64,000 nucleotides of DNA from Benincasa hispida (lineage: Eukaryota; Streptophyta; Magnoliopsida; Cucurbitales; Cucurbitaceae), in NCBI RefSeq assembly GCF_009727055.1, contig NC_052350.1, positions 19,127,789-19,191,788 on the forward strand. Direction: 5' to 3'. Position 1 is the first letter of the stretch; each line of letters opens with the position of its first letter. Position numbers and translations under genes: made by a program. Shown one piece after another: positions 34,282 to 46,416 of this stretch. A model generated the notes under the pieces. That model searched no databases, was not told the origin of the DNA, and was given only the letters and a program-made list of their open reading frames with translations.

Positions 34282-34600
34282 GGTGAAGGAGAGAAGAAAA
34301 AAGGGGTTGAGATCTTACAGAAAAAGAGAAATCGAGAAATTTTCGATGTGGGTACAATGTTTTCCGAGCCCCCTTTTAATTTTTCTCAAAAACCCAGATG
34401 AGATTAGCGAAAGAAATTGATTGGGCGGAAGCAAGAGAAGAAGAAGGAGATTACAGAAAGTGAAGAAAGCTGTAGAAATGGCCAATGATGGCGATAGCCC
34501 AAAACAGAGGGAAGGAAGAAGAAAATAAAAAACAAATTTTCAATTCAATTGAATCAAATAAAACAGAAATCTTTTTGAGTATTTTAAGCCAAACCCTTCT
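34282..34600 (-). promoter_or_regulatory. Leader and proximal promoter of the response regulator
   Basis: Purine/pyrimidine-biased leader sequence with ctctctcc stretches just upstream of the ATG at 34281. A 5' UTR intron is possible. No TATA element could be fixed. Confidence 0.4.
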
Positions 34601-35165
34601 TCCTTTTTTCCTCCGTTGTCTTATTATAATTGCTTTAAGGTAAACTCTGTTCCACTTTCTCTTTCTCCATCATCCATATACGCAGAAAGTGGAAGAACTT
34701 TGGGTTTTTTTTTCACAGTGGGAGTCTAATGGCCATTTTAGTCAAACTTAATTCATCACAGAAAAAAGTCAGTCAAATCAACGGTCGTGATTTTTCTACT
34801 GTTGTAATCCACCATGTGATCATTGTGGATAATCAAATTCTACTGTTACTATGCCATTAAATTCCAATCTCTCATTAATTCAATTTTGCCAGAATATTTA
34901 ACAGCAACTTAGTCCAAATTCAAAACATCCATTTTTTTTCTTCTTCAAATCCTCTTTAGAATCTAGTAATTATGGATGCCTTAAAAGGTAATCTTTTTCC
35001 TCTATTTGTTTTCTTTGGGTAAATCATAATTATAAGAAGCTAATTCCTTTAATGTTTTTTTCGTGTGAATAAATCGAAATTGAGGTAAATAACTTCTTCT
35101 ATTCTATTACCTAACTTGTTATTGTGAGAAATATGAACATCTAAGATTATTGTTTTTTTAAAGAA
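34601..35165. other. Intergenic spacer
   Basis: AT-rich, no gene seen. An ATG followed by four codons and a GTAATC donor-like site at 34973-34990 was considered and not accepted as a gene start. Confidence 0.4.
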
Positions 35166-35629
35166 AATATCAATTTATACCTCTAAACGAGTTTTGTATC
35201 AATTTAACCCATAATTAATAATTATGTCAATTTAAATCCTCAATTTTTATGAGTGTATTAATTTATACCTCATGTGAAATTTATAATTACATCAATTAAA
35301 CCCCTTAACATTTCATAAATAAATCAATTTCGACTCTCAATCTAAATTTTCTTTGAGAACCGTCTATGCATTTACTCTCATTATCTATTTGTAAAACCTA
35401 CATGAAGAAATATGCACACATTTGAGAATTAATGTATGAATGATCTTCAAAGGTAATGGAGGGTCTAAATTGATTGGCTAATGAAGATTTAGGAGTTTAA
35501 TTGACTAAAATTATAAGTTTTGCAAATATTAGTCGAAAGAAACCTGAAATATAGTGTAGATTGACACAATTATTAGTTTGAGTTTTAATTGATACAAATC
35601 TAAAGTTTAGAGGTATAAATTAATATTTA
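35166..35629. mobile_element. MITE-like element with long imperfect inverted ends
   Basis: The left end (aatatcaatttatacctcta) and right end (reverse complement aaatattaatttatacctct) match, and the similarity continues inward for about 80 bases with gaps (ttgtatcaatt, taataattrtgtcaat on both sides). The element is 464 bp, AT-rich and non-coding. A target duplication could not be fixed because both flanks are T-rich. Confidence 0.6.
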
Positions 35630-38420
35630 TTTTTTTTAACAAACTAATATTTAATATCAACTAATGAATTCAAAGTTATTTATAAATTTTTCTCTTTGAT
35701 ATATATATCTTTTTTGGAATATACAAGTGGGATGGGAGAATTTATTTCTCCAAGTAATAGGATATAGCAAGTAGTTTGTTTCCTTATAGAAATTAGCCGT
35801 TATTTTCTAATTAGGAGTCGCGTTAATCTGGGATAAAATTACTATAATTAATGGGAATAAGAAAAATTAGTTGGAACGTGTAAATCACGCGCTAGAAAAT
35901 TCCTTTATGTACAGTAAATGGATTTGTTTATAACTAAAAAGTAACAAACGTATAAAATGAGACAGGACCACGAGGTCTACAGATACACGTCAGCTACTGC
36001 CACGTTCCACGATTCTATTGGCTTTTCATTAATTCTATGTGGGCCCCCATCCCAATTATATGTTAACCCCAGAAACAAATGCAGCCTTTGTTTGGTGATA
36101 AATAGTGTTTTTTTTTAATTAAATAATAATTTACCAGAGGAAGTGTTTTAAGACTCCGATTGGCCTTGCTTACTTGTGTCAACAAGCCATTAAAAAAAAA
36201 AAGAAAAATTAATATTTAATTATATTTATCTATTTCTCACGGAATCAAATCTACTTTTTATTTCGTATGAGTTAAATGCATCAATTTTTTAAAAATATAT
36301 CATATTGATTCTTTTAAATAAAGTTATTTTTTTTAATATTTAAAAATTAATCTATAATACACAAAATTTATCATACTAAACAATTATTTAAAATTTTAAA
36401 TTACAAAAAAAAAAAAGTTGATATAAATTTATTTTAGTTATTATATCTAAATTGAGATGTTTTTCTATTTATTTACCAGACAATCAAATCTACCTTTTCA
36501 AGTTTAAGTTAAAATTTACCAAAAGTACAACGGCAAACAATTACTTTAAAAGTAAAACATTTCCAAACGAAGCCTAAGACTAGTTTGATAGAGAATTTGA
36601 AAACAATTTATTTAATTAAAACATAATCGTATTTCATATTTTTAAATATGTGTTTTATGAGGAATAAAAAAAATTAATTCTAATTTAAGCAATTGTTTAA
36701 AATGTGTTTGATACCATATTTATAAATCATAAAACTAGTTATAGTTACCTACAAAATATTAATTGGAAATATAATACTATTAATTTTATTTATGATCACT
36801 TGTTATGTTAATTTTTTTTGTATAATTATTATTTTGTAATATTCTATAATTTATAATACACTACATTATACATATTTTAATTCTAAGAAATTGATTTGAG
36901 AATTCCATATTTTCAAATTTAAGACTTAAAATTTAGATACAATGACAACTTTTAGAATTTGTACTATTTGGATCAAGTTGTCTATCAAATACATATTTAC
37001 TTAGCTTAGTAAATTTGAAAACACAAAACACAATTTGAATCGTTAATCAAACCAACCCTTGGTTATTAAAATTCTATGTTGGTGTCAATTTAGTAATTAA
37101 AATTTTATTAATATGTATTTAAACTTTGAAGTTTGTATCAAATTGTGTTATAAAACTTTATTAAGTATTTAATACGTCTTTAAATTTACTATCATATATC
37201 AAATAAGTTCCTAAAATTTCAATTGTGTATAATATGTTTTTGACATATTTTACAGATATAAAGCTGAAATGTTTAGGATTCTATTAAGTATAAAATTCCA
37301 AAAAAAATGGAACATTGCTAGAGCCTATTTGATATAAAATTGATTGTTTAAAAAACTTTAGACATATTTAAAGCCTAGGAACCTTTTTTTACACAAAATT
37401 GAAAATAAGAGACCTATTAAACCTTTTTTTAAAGTTTAGAGGCCTTTCCGACAAAAATTTAATATAATTGAGAGACTAAACTTTTTATTATTTACAGAAA
37501 ATAAATCTACCTTCAAAAACTAAATTTTAGGAATGTACAACATCGATTATTTTTCTTTTGTACAAATGACCTAAATTTTGGATGGTCAATTTTCTTTGCC
37601 CGTAGTTTTTGAGAATAATAATGTATTGAAAGCATGAGTACAATGTATAATAAAGTTGGAAATAAATAAGTACAATATATAATAAAGTTGGAAAAACAAA
37701 GAAAGTGACAAATAAAGTTAGACAAGGAAATGTCAATATACATATGAAAAGCACCCTCTTTTGACCAACTTCATCACCAAAGCCCTCTCAATCATGTCTT
37801 ATAATTTACACTTTTAAGTTGTAATTGCTACCTACATCTACTCCAACCAGTTAAACTAACTATATTGTTGCCATCTAGTTTCTTCAAAGGAGACAAACAA
37901 AAACAACTTGTCTATATTGCTTATTAAAATAGTTTCCACCTCTCCCTAAATATTTTTTTTAAGTTCAATACAATATTTGAAGATGAGAGGAATTCAAAAA
38001 CTCGATCTCCTAGTCGAAAACATATACTTTAACTAATTGAAGTATGTCCAAGTTGATTTCCTCTTCCGAGTACTTCTTTCATCTCTAAGTCGAAGGAATG
38101 TACCTAAACAAGTTAAGTTATACTTGGAGTTTTTCTTTTCCAATATGAACGCTATAACCAAATTTATCAGATCTTTTTTTCTAAATCATATGTTAGAAGT
38201 CCTCCTTCTTGAACTTTATAAAGATTATTTTAATAACAAATCTTAGGAGTTGATCAACTTATGGCCATAATATGAACCCATTATGAAGTCAACAAGATGA
38301 ATGCAATAGAACATTTCAATAATATGTTTAAGATTGAAAAATCATTTAGTCTTAGGTAATTACAATTGGTAGCTTTTTTAGGAATAATAATCAAGTGTAT
38401 AACATCATTTGAAAAAAAAA
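35630..38420. other. AT-rich intergenic spacer
   Basis: No gene seen. Carries loose copies of the dispersed plant repeat built on ggtccctaaattt-type words (about 37080-37450) and short open frames without features. Confidence 0.4.
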
Positions 38421-38563
38421 ATTGCAAATATAGCCAAGCCTATCACCGATAGACTTCTATTGTTGATAGACTCTTACTAGTGAAATGGTCTATCACTGAT
38501 AGACTCCTACCAATAATATGGTCTTTCACTCATAGACTATTTAAATTTGGCTATATTTGTAAA
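38421..38563. mobile_element. Short hairpin MITE with tatcactgataga core
   Basis: Terminal inverted repeats attgcaaatatagccaa and, at the right end, ttggctatatttgtaaat enclose about 110 bases. The interior consists of imperfect self-complementary units of tctatcac(c/t)gatagact. The whole 143 bp could fold as a hairpin. The core repeat is one I associate with cucurbit genomes, but I cannot check copy number here. Confidence 0.65.
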
Positions 38564-40428
38564 TTTTTTTTTTACATTATGTTATATTTGCTAATACTTT
38601 GGGTTTAATATCTATATTTGCAACTGTCCCTTTAGTCTTTATACTTTAGAGTTTGTTCAATTTTAATACTTGTACTTTCAATAGATCATAAATTTAGACT
38701 CTCAAAGTTATATTTCACCGAAATTGGTTAAATAATAACAATAAAAGAATAAAATACAATGTACGAATATATTTCTAAAAGTTATAGTTAAATTGTTAAT
38801 AAATAATACAATACTTTTTGGGAAAAAAATCAATAATAAACTAGTGATAGGAACTAAATTTAAGATTTATTGAAAATACACGAACTAAAATTCGACATTT
38901 AAAAGTTCGAAAACTAAAAAATAACAAATCTAATAGCACAAGACTGTTAAAATTCATTCTTTGGAAGTCTAGAAACTAAAAATGAGACCACTAAAATACG
39001 ACATTTAAAAGTCTAGAAACTAGAAGTAAATAAGTCTTTGATAGTATATGGACCAAAATAGAATATTAATATATATTTTGATTTTATATCATTGCTATAT
39101 ATATATAATATATAATATATATATATAGATAATATATATGAATGATTGAAATAAGGTTGGAGAAAAGGGAGGATGGGGTTTTGACAACTTGGGGTTGAGG
39201 CCAGCTAAGTACAACCAAGAAATGGTTTGACATTTTCAACAATTTGGTTTTTTTTTTTCCCTTTTATTTTTTCAATTGATTCCCTTTCTCGTGACACATT
39301 AACACCCTGTCTCAACTCCCTCTTTCCCAATACTTGTGGACCAAACCAACTCCATCCCCTTTTTCTTAAACAATAGGTTTAAAAATTATTTTGTTGTTTG
39401 GTATTTTTGGTTTCTATTCATTTTGTATCATATATTTTTAAAATGATATTTTCGTCTTTAAATTTTCAATTTTAGGTTATTTTAGTTCCTAAATTTTCAT
39501 AAAATAGTCATTTTGATCCCTAAAAAATAAAGTAAAAATATGAAATGGATGGACAAAATGGTCCCTATTTGAAAGTAAAAGATTGAATATATCAATCGTA
39601 CTAATCTATATATAAGCGTAAATGTAGAGATATATACTTAGAGAGAAAGACAACATAACTTCACAAGCAAGAAAAAGAGGAAGATTGATAGTATAAAATT
39701 TAAACCATATTTTTAGAAGTCTTTGTCATTGTTTGATCCAAAAGAAATAGTTTATAATAGGAATATCAGAGTCACTAATATATTATTACAATGATATGAT
39801 ATTGTATATCTTAGACACTATTAAATTATATGGTGTTGTTTTGTGATCACAAAAAAAAAAAAAAAAAAAAAAAAAACCTTGTACTCCAATATTACTATAT
39901 TAATAACACAATGGAAATGAATATCTTTGTTATTCTTAAATTTGAAATATTCACTTAATAATCCACATAACTTATAACAAAATAAAAATAAAGTTTAAAT
40001 CATATTTTGGTCCATAAACTTTGAATTTTATTCTATTTTAGTCTCGAAATTTTGAAAACATTTATCTTAGTCCTCAAATTTTAAAAAAGGTATCCATTTC
40101 AATCTCTATCATAATTCTTTTAACAGATGGATGATGTGGCATCTAATTTAAAATACGTAAAATATTGAGATTTTTTTATAATGGCCTCGTCTCTCCTTAC
40201 GGACTTACCTTGTACTTCTTCAGAGGAAGGCCATAAGGAGAAATCGTTTATGGGATCTTTTCAGCAACCTATTTTCTCCCACTTTTTTTTAATGGTGATT
40301 GTTTTTTTATTTGTACATTTTTCCATTCATTTCTCACTCTAAAAAGTTGCATAAAATTTGAGACATTTACTCCTCTTTGTAGACTTGCCCTCCCTATCTC
40401 TCATAAGTTTTCAAAGCATAAGTTTTCT
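38564..40428. other. AT-rich intergenic spacer with dispersed repeats
   Basis: No gene seen. Contains a TA-rich microsatellite at about 39090-39135, a run of 26 A at 39851-39876, and several copies of the tagtccctaaattt type of repeat (38630-39060, 39410-39560, 39990-40120). Confidence 0.45.
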
Positions 40429-43400
40429 CACTACAAGAAAAAAGATTTATGCCAATGCTAATTTTGTCTATGTCTAAAAAAGCGTCAGCATAGAATCTCT
40501 ACGCCGAAACCAAAGCTTACATTGACATATAGGGGCTATCCTGATGCCAAAAGAGTGAGGCATCGGGATAAAGAACCTAGCGTCAGGAAAAAGGGCCTAT
40601 CCTGATGCGGGAATATAATAGCGTCAGGAAAGACCCGATTATTAAACCTTAAAAGTATCCCAAATGCCTCATTTTCTTTTTGGTCATTGCAAACCCTCCC
40701 CTTGCTATTCTACTCCCCCCCCCCCCCGATTCTCTCCCACTGCCATCACCACCTCGATCCCCCCTCCCCCCACCCCACAATCCCCCTGATTCTTTGCCGT
40801 TGGTCACTCATTCCTCTCTCCATTCGTCACCCCTAAGTTTTGTTTTTCTCTTCCAGTCCTCTCTCTCATTCGTTGTCGTTCAGTCCTCTCTTTCGTTTGT
40901 TGTCGATCGTCGTCATTCAACTCGTTCGCCTCCACTTTGTCGTCTGTCTCCCATTCTCACGCCGATAAGATTTTTCTCACATTTTTTCCTTTTAGCATTT
41001 ATGTTTTTTTTTTTTAATATTATGTCAAATTTCTAAATAAATGAAAGAATAATTTTTTTTAAAGTTTAAATTTAGTTTTTTGATTATTATTATTATTATT
41101 ATTATTTTGCTTGAAATTTGTTGAAACCATATATGTAAAAGTTGTAAAAGCATAAAGAAAATAAGTTTATTTGATTTAAATTTAATATGTGGGCTAATTT
41201 GTTTGAAGTTTGTATTGATAGAAACTTGTTAGATTGAGAGAATTAAACTTGATTGTTAACGGTGTGTTGAGGATTAATGAGGTAAAGTTAGGTTCTAAAT
41301 TTACAATGTTTATTTGCTTTAAATTTACTATATTTATTTGCTTTTAAGTTTTCAATGTTTGATCTAAAAGAGGGGAATGAATTTATTTGTTTTAAATTTA
41401 CAATCTTTGTGTGTGATATTATGGTTTTTGTTTGCTGGTTTTGAAAAAAATTGATTATATTATAGTTTAGTTTATTTGAAGCTTAATGTGCTTTCAAACA
41501 AAATATATAGCTCTTTAGCTTAGAATTTGGGATTATTTGCTTAGTTTATTTATTTTTCTTAATCTAGCATTTGAGTTTGTTTGAGTTAGTTTATTTGCAT
41601 TAAATTTTGATAGAGATCCAACTTTAATGGTTGGATTGAGATCAAACTTGAGTTGTTTAAGGATTGTGAAAAGTTTTCTAAACAAAAAAGGATGACGTTA
41701 TTTGCTTTAAACTTAGGTATTCTCAATTTTGTTTCTTTATTTGAGCTATTTAGTTTCCATTTGCTTATAGTTTAGTTTGTTTGAAGCTTGATGTTTTCAA
41801 ACAAATTACATAGATATATTTGGTTTTAGTTTAGATTATGCAACCCACTCAATACAAGCTATGAAAGAATCTAATACAAGTAGAAATTTCTCTATGTTAA
41901 AATATAAGTTAAATATCCTAATTCATAAGTTAAGTCTTAACTTTTTGTACAATTTTTTTAAGCTTTTAAATTTTGCGAATCAAGAGGTGGTTAAAAAGTA
42001 TATCATTAAGAATAAATCAAGATTGGATTAAACTTCGAGATAAATTCTCAACGGATTATAAGGAAGGAGTATCCGAATTCCTTGAATTAGCAAAGTCTCA
42101 TGTTAATGACTATGGAAAAACAAGATGTTCGTGTAAACATTATACGAATTATATTGTGGGAATCATTAGACGAGATAGAATAACATCTATTAACAAATGG
42201 AATGCCTCCCTCATATAGTAAATAGGCTATCGTGGAGAACATGTTATTTTATCGAAGGAATTTGAGTAGAGAACTCATTCAATACACGGTGATGTATTGC
42301 ATAATACAAAGCTTAATGATGTCAATGAAGATAGTGAGATTTTGAATATTCTAAATGATTTATAAGTTCGAGCTGCTGAAGTAGATTTAGATGAGGAGGA
42401 TATTGAATATGAGATTCTCATTAATGTCCAAGAAGGAGATAATTCAAACCTATTTGAGGATTTAATGGTTGAAGCACATAATCCATTGTACTTAGGTTAT
42501 TTCAAATTTGCTTCACTGAATTTTTTAGTACGATTGATATTAAAGTTCTTAACGGTTGGAGCAACAAGTCCTTTGATATATTGCTCCAATTGTTAAAAGG
42601 ACACATTTCCAATTGGGGAAAATATACCTAATTCATTTTACAAAGCTAAGAGAGCGTTGTGCGACTAGGACTAGACTATGACTCCATTCATGCTTGCAAA
42701 TATGATTGCACTCTATATTAGAAAGAAAATGTTGATTATCAACAATGTCCAGTATATGGTAAAGGTTGATGTAAAGTTAACAATGAAAGGTAAAAAGATC
42801 CCACATAAAGTTTTACGTCATTTTCCATTGATACCGAGATTGAAATGATTGTCTGCATCATAACATGTTGCATTTGAAATGAGGTGGCATAAAGATAAGC
42901 GTATTCAAATAGATGATATATTATGACATCTAACTGATGAGGAAGGGTGGAAGCATTTTGATCGTGAATTTCGGTGGTTTGCTTTAGACTCCCGAAATGT
43001 TCATTTAGGATTAACTTCAGATGGGTTTAATCCATTTAGAAATATGAGTACTTTGTATAGTATGTGGCCAATTGTGCTAATTCCTTATAATTTATCACCA
43101 TGAAAATGCATGAAAGAGACAAATTTCTTCATGTCTCTACTTATACCAGAGTCGAAATCTCTTGGAAAGAACTTGACGTTTATTTGCAAACATTGATAGA
43201 AGAGTTGAAAGAATTGTGGAATACATTGTTCACACTTATGACTATGTCAGAGGTGAATACTTTCAGTTACATGCTTTTTTATTATGGACTATTAATGACT
43301 TTCCTACATACAGTGACTTATTGGGTTGGAGTATAAAAGGTTACCAAGCATGTCTCATATATATAGAAGATACATGATCAATTGGGATAATAGGAAAAAT

Positions 43401-43472
43401 TTCATTTATGGGACATTGGTGCTATCTTCCACAAAATCACAGTTGGCATAAAAGTAAACAACATGATAGGAA

Positions 43473-43480
43473 GGTAGAAC
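43473..43480. repeat. 8 bp target-site duplication GGTAGAAC, left copy
   Basis: GGTAGAAC is repeated exactly at 43763-43770. Joining the two sides at one copy restores the TNP2 reading HDRKVEHRLPP. Confidence 0.85.
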
Positions 43481-43762
43481 TAAGGGTGAGCATGATAGAT
43501 AAAAAATTGGGCCGACCGACAAAATTGAAGTCGTTTGGTCAGAGAAGAAGAAGGATTGGTCAGTGTCGGTTTGGAGATATTCAAAATCGGAATTTTTTTT
43601 AAAAAAAATTTAAAGAATAAAACCGACCAAACTGACCGACCAACCAACCAACTTTTACTCTTTGACCGTTGAGGTCAGTTTGAACATTTATTAAACTAAC
43701 CATAGTTGATTCAGTGGTAGTTTGGTTGAAAACTGACTCCGACCTACCGATGCTCATCCGTA
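43481..43762. mobile_element. hAT-type MITE inserted in the CACTA transposase
   Basis: 282 bp element with terminal inverted repeats taagggtgagcat and, reverse-complemented, tacggatgagcat (11 of 13 match). It is flanked by a perfect 8 bp duplication, the size made by hAT transposases. The interior carries accgaccga/ggtcggt-type words in both senses and no coding potential. Confidence 0.85.
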
Positions 43763-43770
43763 GGTAGAAC
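43763..43770. repeat. 8 bp target-site duplication GGTAGAAC, right copy
   Basis: Exact repeat of 43473-43480. Confidence 0.85.
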
Positions 43771-44624
43771 ATAGACTTCCTCCAGTATCAATGGATAGAG
43801 AGCAAGTCTTAGAACAAGTTAGCCAATTAATATTTTCTATTCTTAGTAAGCATCCAACAAAGAAAGATAAAAAAAATGAAATAAACTCTAAATTGGACAA
43901 AAAAAAGTATCTTTTTTCAACTTTCATATTGGTCAAAGCTTTTGTTAAGACATAAATTGGATGTAATGCATATTGAAAAAAATATTTGCAACAATTTGAT
44001 TGGCACATTGTTAAAATAGAAGGAAAGACGAAAGACACGACAAATGCACGGTTGGATTTAGAGAATTTAAAGATTTGAAAAGAATTACATTTGTAGCACG
44101 TAGGGGGTAGAATTGTAAAGCCACAAGCCACATATACGTTGACTACTAAAGAATGGGTGGAACTTTGTAAGTTCTTGAAATTAGTAAAATTTTCTAATGG
44201 TATTGTGTCAAATGTATCACGATATGTAAGTGAGAAGGATGGTAAACTATGAGGATTAAAAACTTACGACTCACATGTTTTACTTCAAAGACGTCTTCCA
44301 ATTGGTGTTCGGACATATTTAGGAAAGGATGTGCCTACTGCTATTGGTGAGTTACGTACATTCTTCTGTGATATATGGGTGAAAACCATACGCATCAGTG
44401 ACTTGGATCGTTTACAAGCAAATATTATAATAATTCTTTGTAAGTTGGAAAAAAATATTTCCATTTGCATTTTTGATGTTATGGTACATCTTTCAACGAG
44501 GAACTTCATTTAAATAGTATGAAGCAAATTCATGGACTCAGGGAGGAATGTCAAAATAGGTATAAACTAAAATGGTATTTTGTAAAATAAAAAGTAGATA
44601 CTTAAGAGTTAGTTTTGAGAATTA

Positions 44625-44850
44625 TGTTGCTATCTTGCAATTTTGGTAGCAACCAAAATTAGTTTATATGATATAATAAACGTTATTTATTTTTGTTATG
44701 GTTTCGAATGTAGGAAATAGTGCTTTGAATTCTGTTGCTATCCTGTAATTATGGTAGCAACGAAAATACTTCGTATGATGCAATAAAATGTTATTTATTT
44801 TTGTTATGCATGGTTTTGAATGCGGGGGCTAGAATAATGTTGTTGTTTTA
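44625..44850. repeat. Tandem pair with gttgctat/atagcaac-type hairpins
   Basis: Two units of about 107 bp, each with a gttgctatcytgyaattwtggtagcaac-like imperfect hairpin (about 44628 and 44735) and then an ataataaa/gcaataaa plus gttatttatttttgttatg stretch. Inside the CACTA element, downstream of the transposase remnant. Confidence 0.6.
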
Positions 44851-45912
44851 AATATTAGGTTTGAATTGTTTTTGTTATGTTTTAAACATGTGGTGAGCTA
44901 TACTATTGAATGCTGAATTGAGAATTGTGAGTTAAGGATTTCTGTGTTATTGTTGTTTTGAATATGTTTTAAAGAAATGTGAGTTAATGGTTTTTGTTAT
45001 TGTTGTTGTTTTAAATGTCAGATAAGAATTGTTAGTTAACTATATTTGTGATGTTATTGTTGTTTTGCATTTGTGTTAATGAAATATAAGTTCATAAACG
45101 TTGTGTTGTTATTGTTGTCTTGAATGCTAAACACTTGTGTGTGTATGTGTATGCATGCGTATGTGTGTGTGAGTTGAGAAAAGAAGTTTAACTGATCGAG
45201 AGTTGAGAAAAGAAATTTAGCTGATGTTTTAATTATATTCTAAACTTTGTATTATTTGTTTTCTTACATGATCAATGTTATGTCTTGATTTCGCAGCCGG
45301 ATAGGATTGAAATATTCTTATGTTAATGTTATGTTTGTTAAACTTAAGTCTTTATTTTTTTTAATCAAGACTCATGTTTTTGTTATTTTTAGTTCATATA
45401 TGTCTATTTCATTTTGGAAAAATATATGTTATAAGGATATTTATGACTATCTAAATGAAGTTCAGTTGTTTTTTGTTTTCAAATATTTTGTTTCATACAA
45501 ACTATCAGGATATTTAGCTACAATTGAAGCCAAGAGAAATATAGTGTTTTTAAAAAAGAATAATGTAGGGGTAGACAAAGGTCATCAATCCCCACGCTAT
45601 ATGTTAAGTGTCGGTAAAAGGTCAACGTCTGTAAAAAAACAACATATCCCAATGCATACAAATGTAAGCATCGGGAAAGCATCTTGCCAACGCATATGAA
45701 TGTCGTCGACGTAGAGGTCTATGCCAACGCCATGAATTCAATGTCAGTAATGAACTTAAATGGCATCGGCATAGAAAGTCTACCGATGCCAACAAAAAAA
45801 CCATTGGGATAAGGTATCTAGATGGACTTATCCCGATGGTTTTTTTCGACATTTCAGAAGCATCGACAAGGCCTTTTGCTGACACTCTTCAAGGCTATCC
45901 CGATGCTTTGTA

Positions 45913-46416
45913 ACTGTTAGAAATGACTCTTAGGCTTAGGTATATAGCAAAAGTAAAAGAATCCCACATTGGAGAATTAAGCATTGTCTTAAAGGTATAA
46001 ATATCAAGACATGCTAGAGGTAACTCCAAAGTTTGGTAGTGGTGGAAGTACAACCTTTCACCAAACGTGCACGTCACTGTCCATCCAGTTGGACGGGTAG
46101 GTGGGTTTGGGTAACCATGTTTGTGTGAAAAAAAAAACAATTTTTTATTACTTATCCATTTAATTTGTTTTCACCTAAAAATTAGACATTTCTTCCTGTT
46201 TATGATTTATTGCTTGCGCCTAATTTCCTTTCCATTGTGATTGTTCAACCCTAGTCGTTCTGATCAGCTTCTTCTTTAAAAACCCAGAAACACGGTCATG
46301 AAAAATCAGGGTTTTTCAATATTGTTTTCTACACTCTCATCTACCTATTTTTATTCCGTTCTATTATGAGCATCATTTTTTCCCTTAAGTGTACACTTGA
46401 ATTTGAATGTTGTTTT
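45913..46416. other. Spacer, possible LTR-like start
   Basis: Begins tgttagaaatgactctt and has a cccacattggag word about 50 bases later, a style seen in some plant LTRs. No matching second copy, primer site or target duplication was found, so it stays unassigned. Confidence 0.25.

Larger units (their letters stand above)
41973..44515 (+). pseudogene. TNP2-like CACTA transposase remnant
   Basis: Broken by many stops and frameshifts. It starts with a transposase-associated domain (FSTDYKEGVSEFLELAKSHV, then CSCKHYTNY; 42035-42155). The most conserved part follows at about 42880-43430: GWKHFDREFRWFALDSRNV, LGLTSDGFNPFRNMSTLYS and MWPIVLIPYNLSP, then LMGHWCYLPQNH-like words. After the MITE at 43481-43762 it continues with VEHRLPPVSMDREQVLEQ, later SHVLLQRRLPIGVRTYL and ELRTFFCDIW. 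This order matches plant TNP2/transposase_21 proteins. No functional product is possible. Confidence 0.82.
40429..45912 (+). mobile_element. CACTA (En/Spm) DNA transposon, decayed
   Basis: The left end is CACTACAAGAAAAAAG at 40429, the standard CACTA terminus. Subterminal arrays of gcgtcagga, catcggga and cctgatgc words cover 40450-40640, and related words in the opposite sense (cccgatgc, gccaacgc, ggcatcgg) cover 45590-45905. The interior encodes a broken TNP2-like transposase. The right CACTA terminus is missing: sequence related to the subterminal repeats stops near 45912 without TTCTTGTAGTG. Length about 5.5 kb. Confidence 0.82.

Noticed and set aside
34973..34990. ATGGATGCCTTAAAAG followed by GTAATC, resembling a first exon
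   Set aside because: No matching second exon or domain found downstream on the plus strand.
40680..41036. 118-codon proline/serine-rich frame
   Set aside because: Translation of a CT-rich stretch inside the CACTA element; no family recognised and no splice context.
45913..46416. LTR-like start TGTTAGAAATGAC with a CCCACATTGGAG word
   Set aside because: No second LTR, terminus pair, primer site or target duplication, so kept as unassigned spacer.
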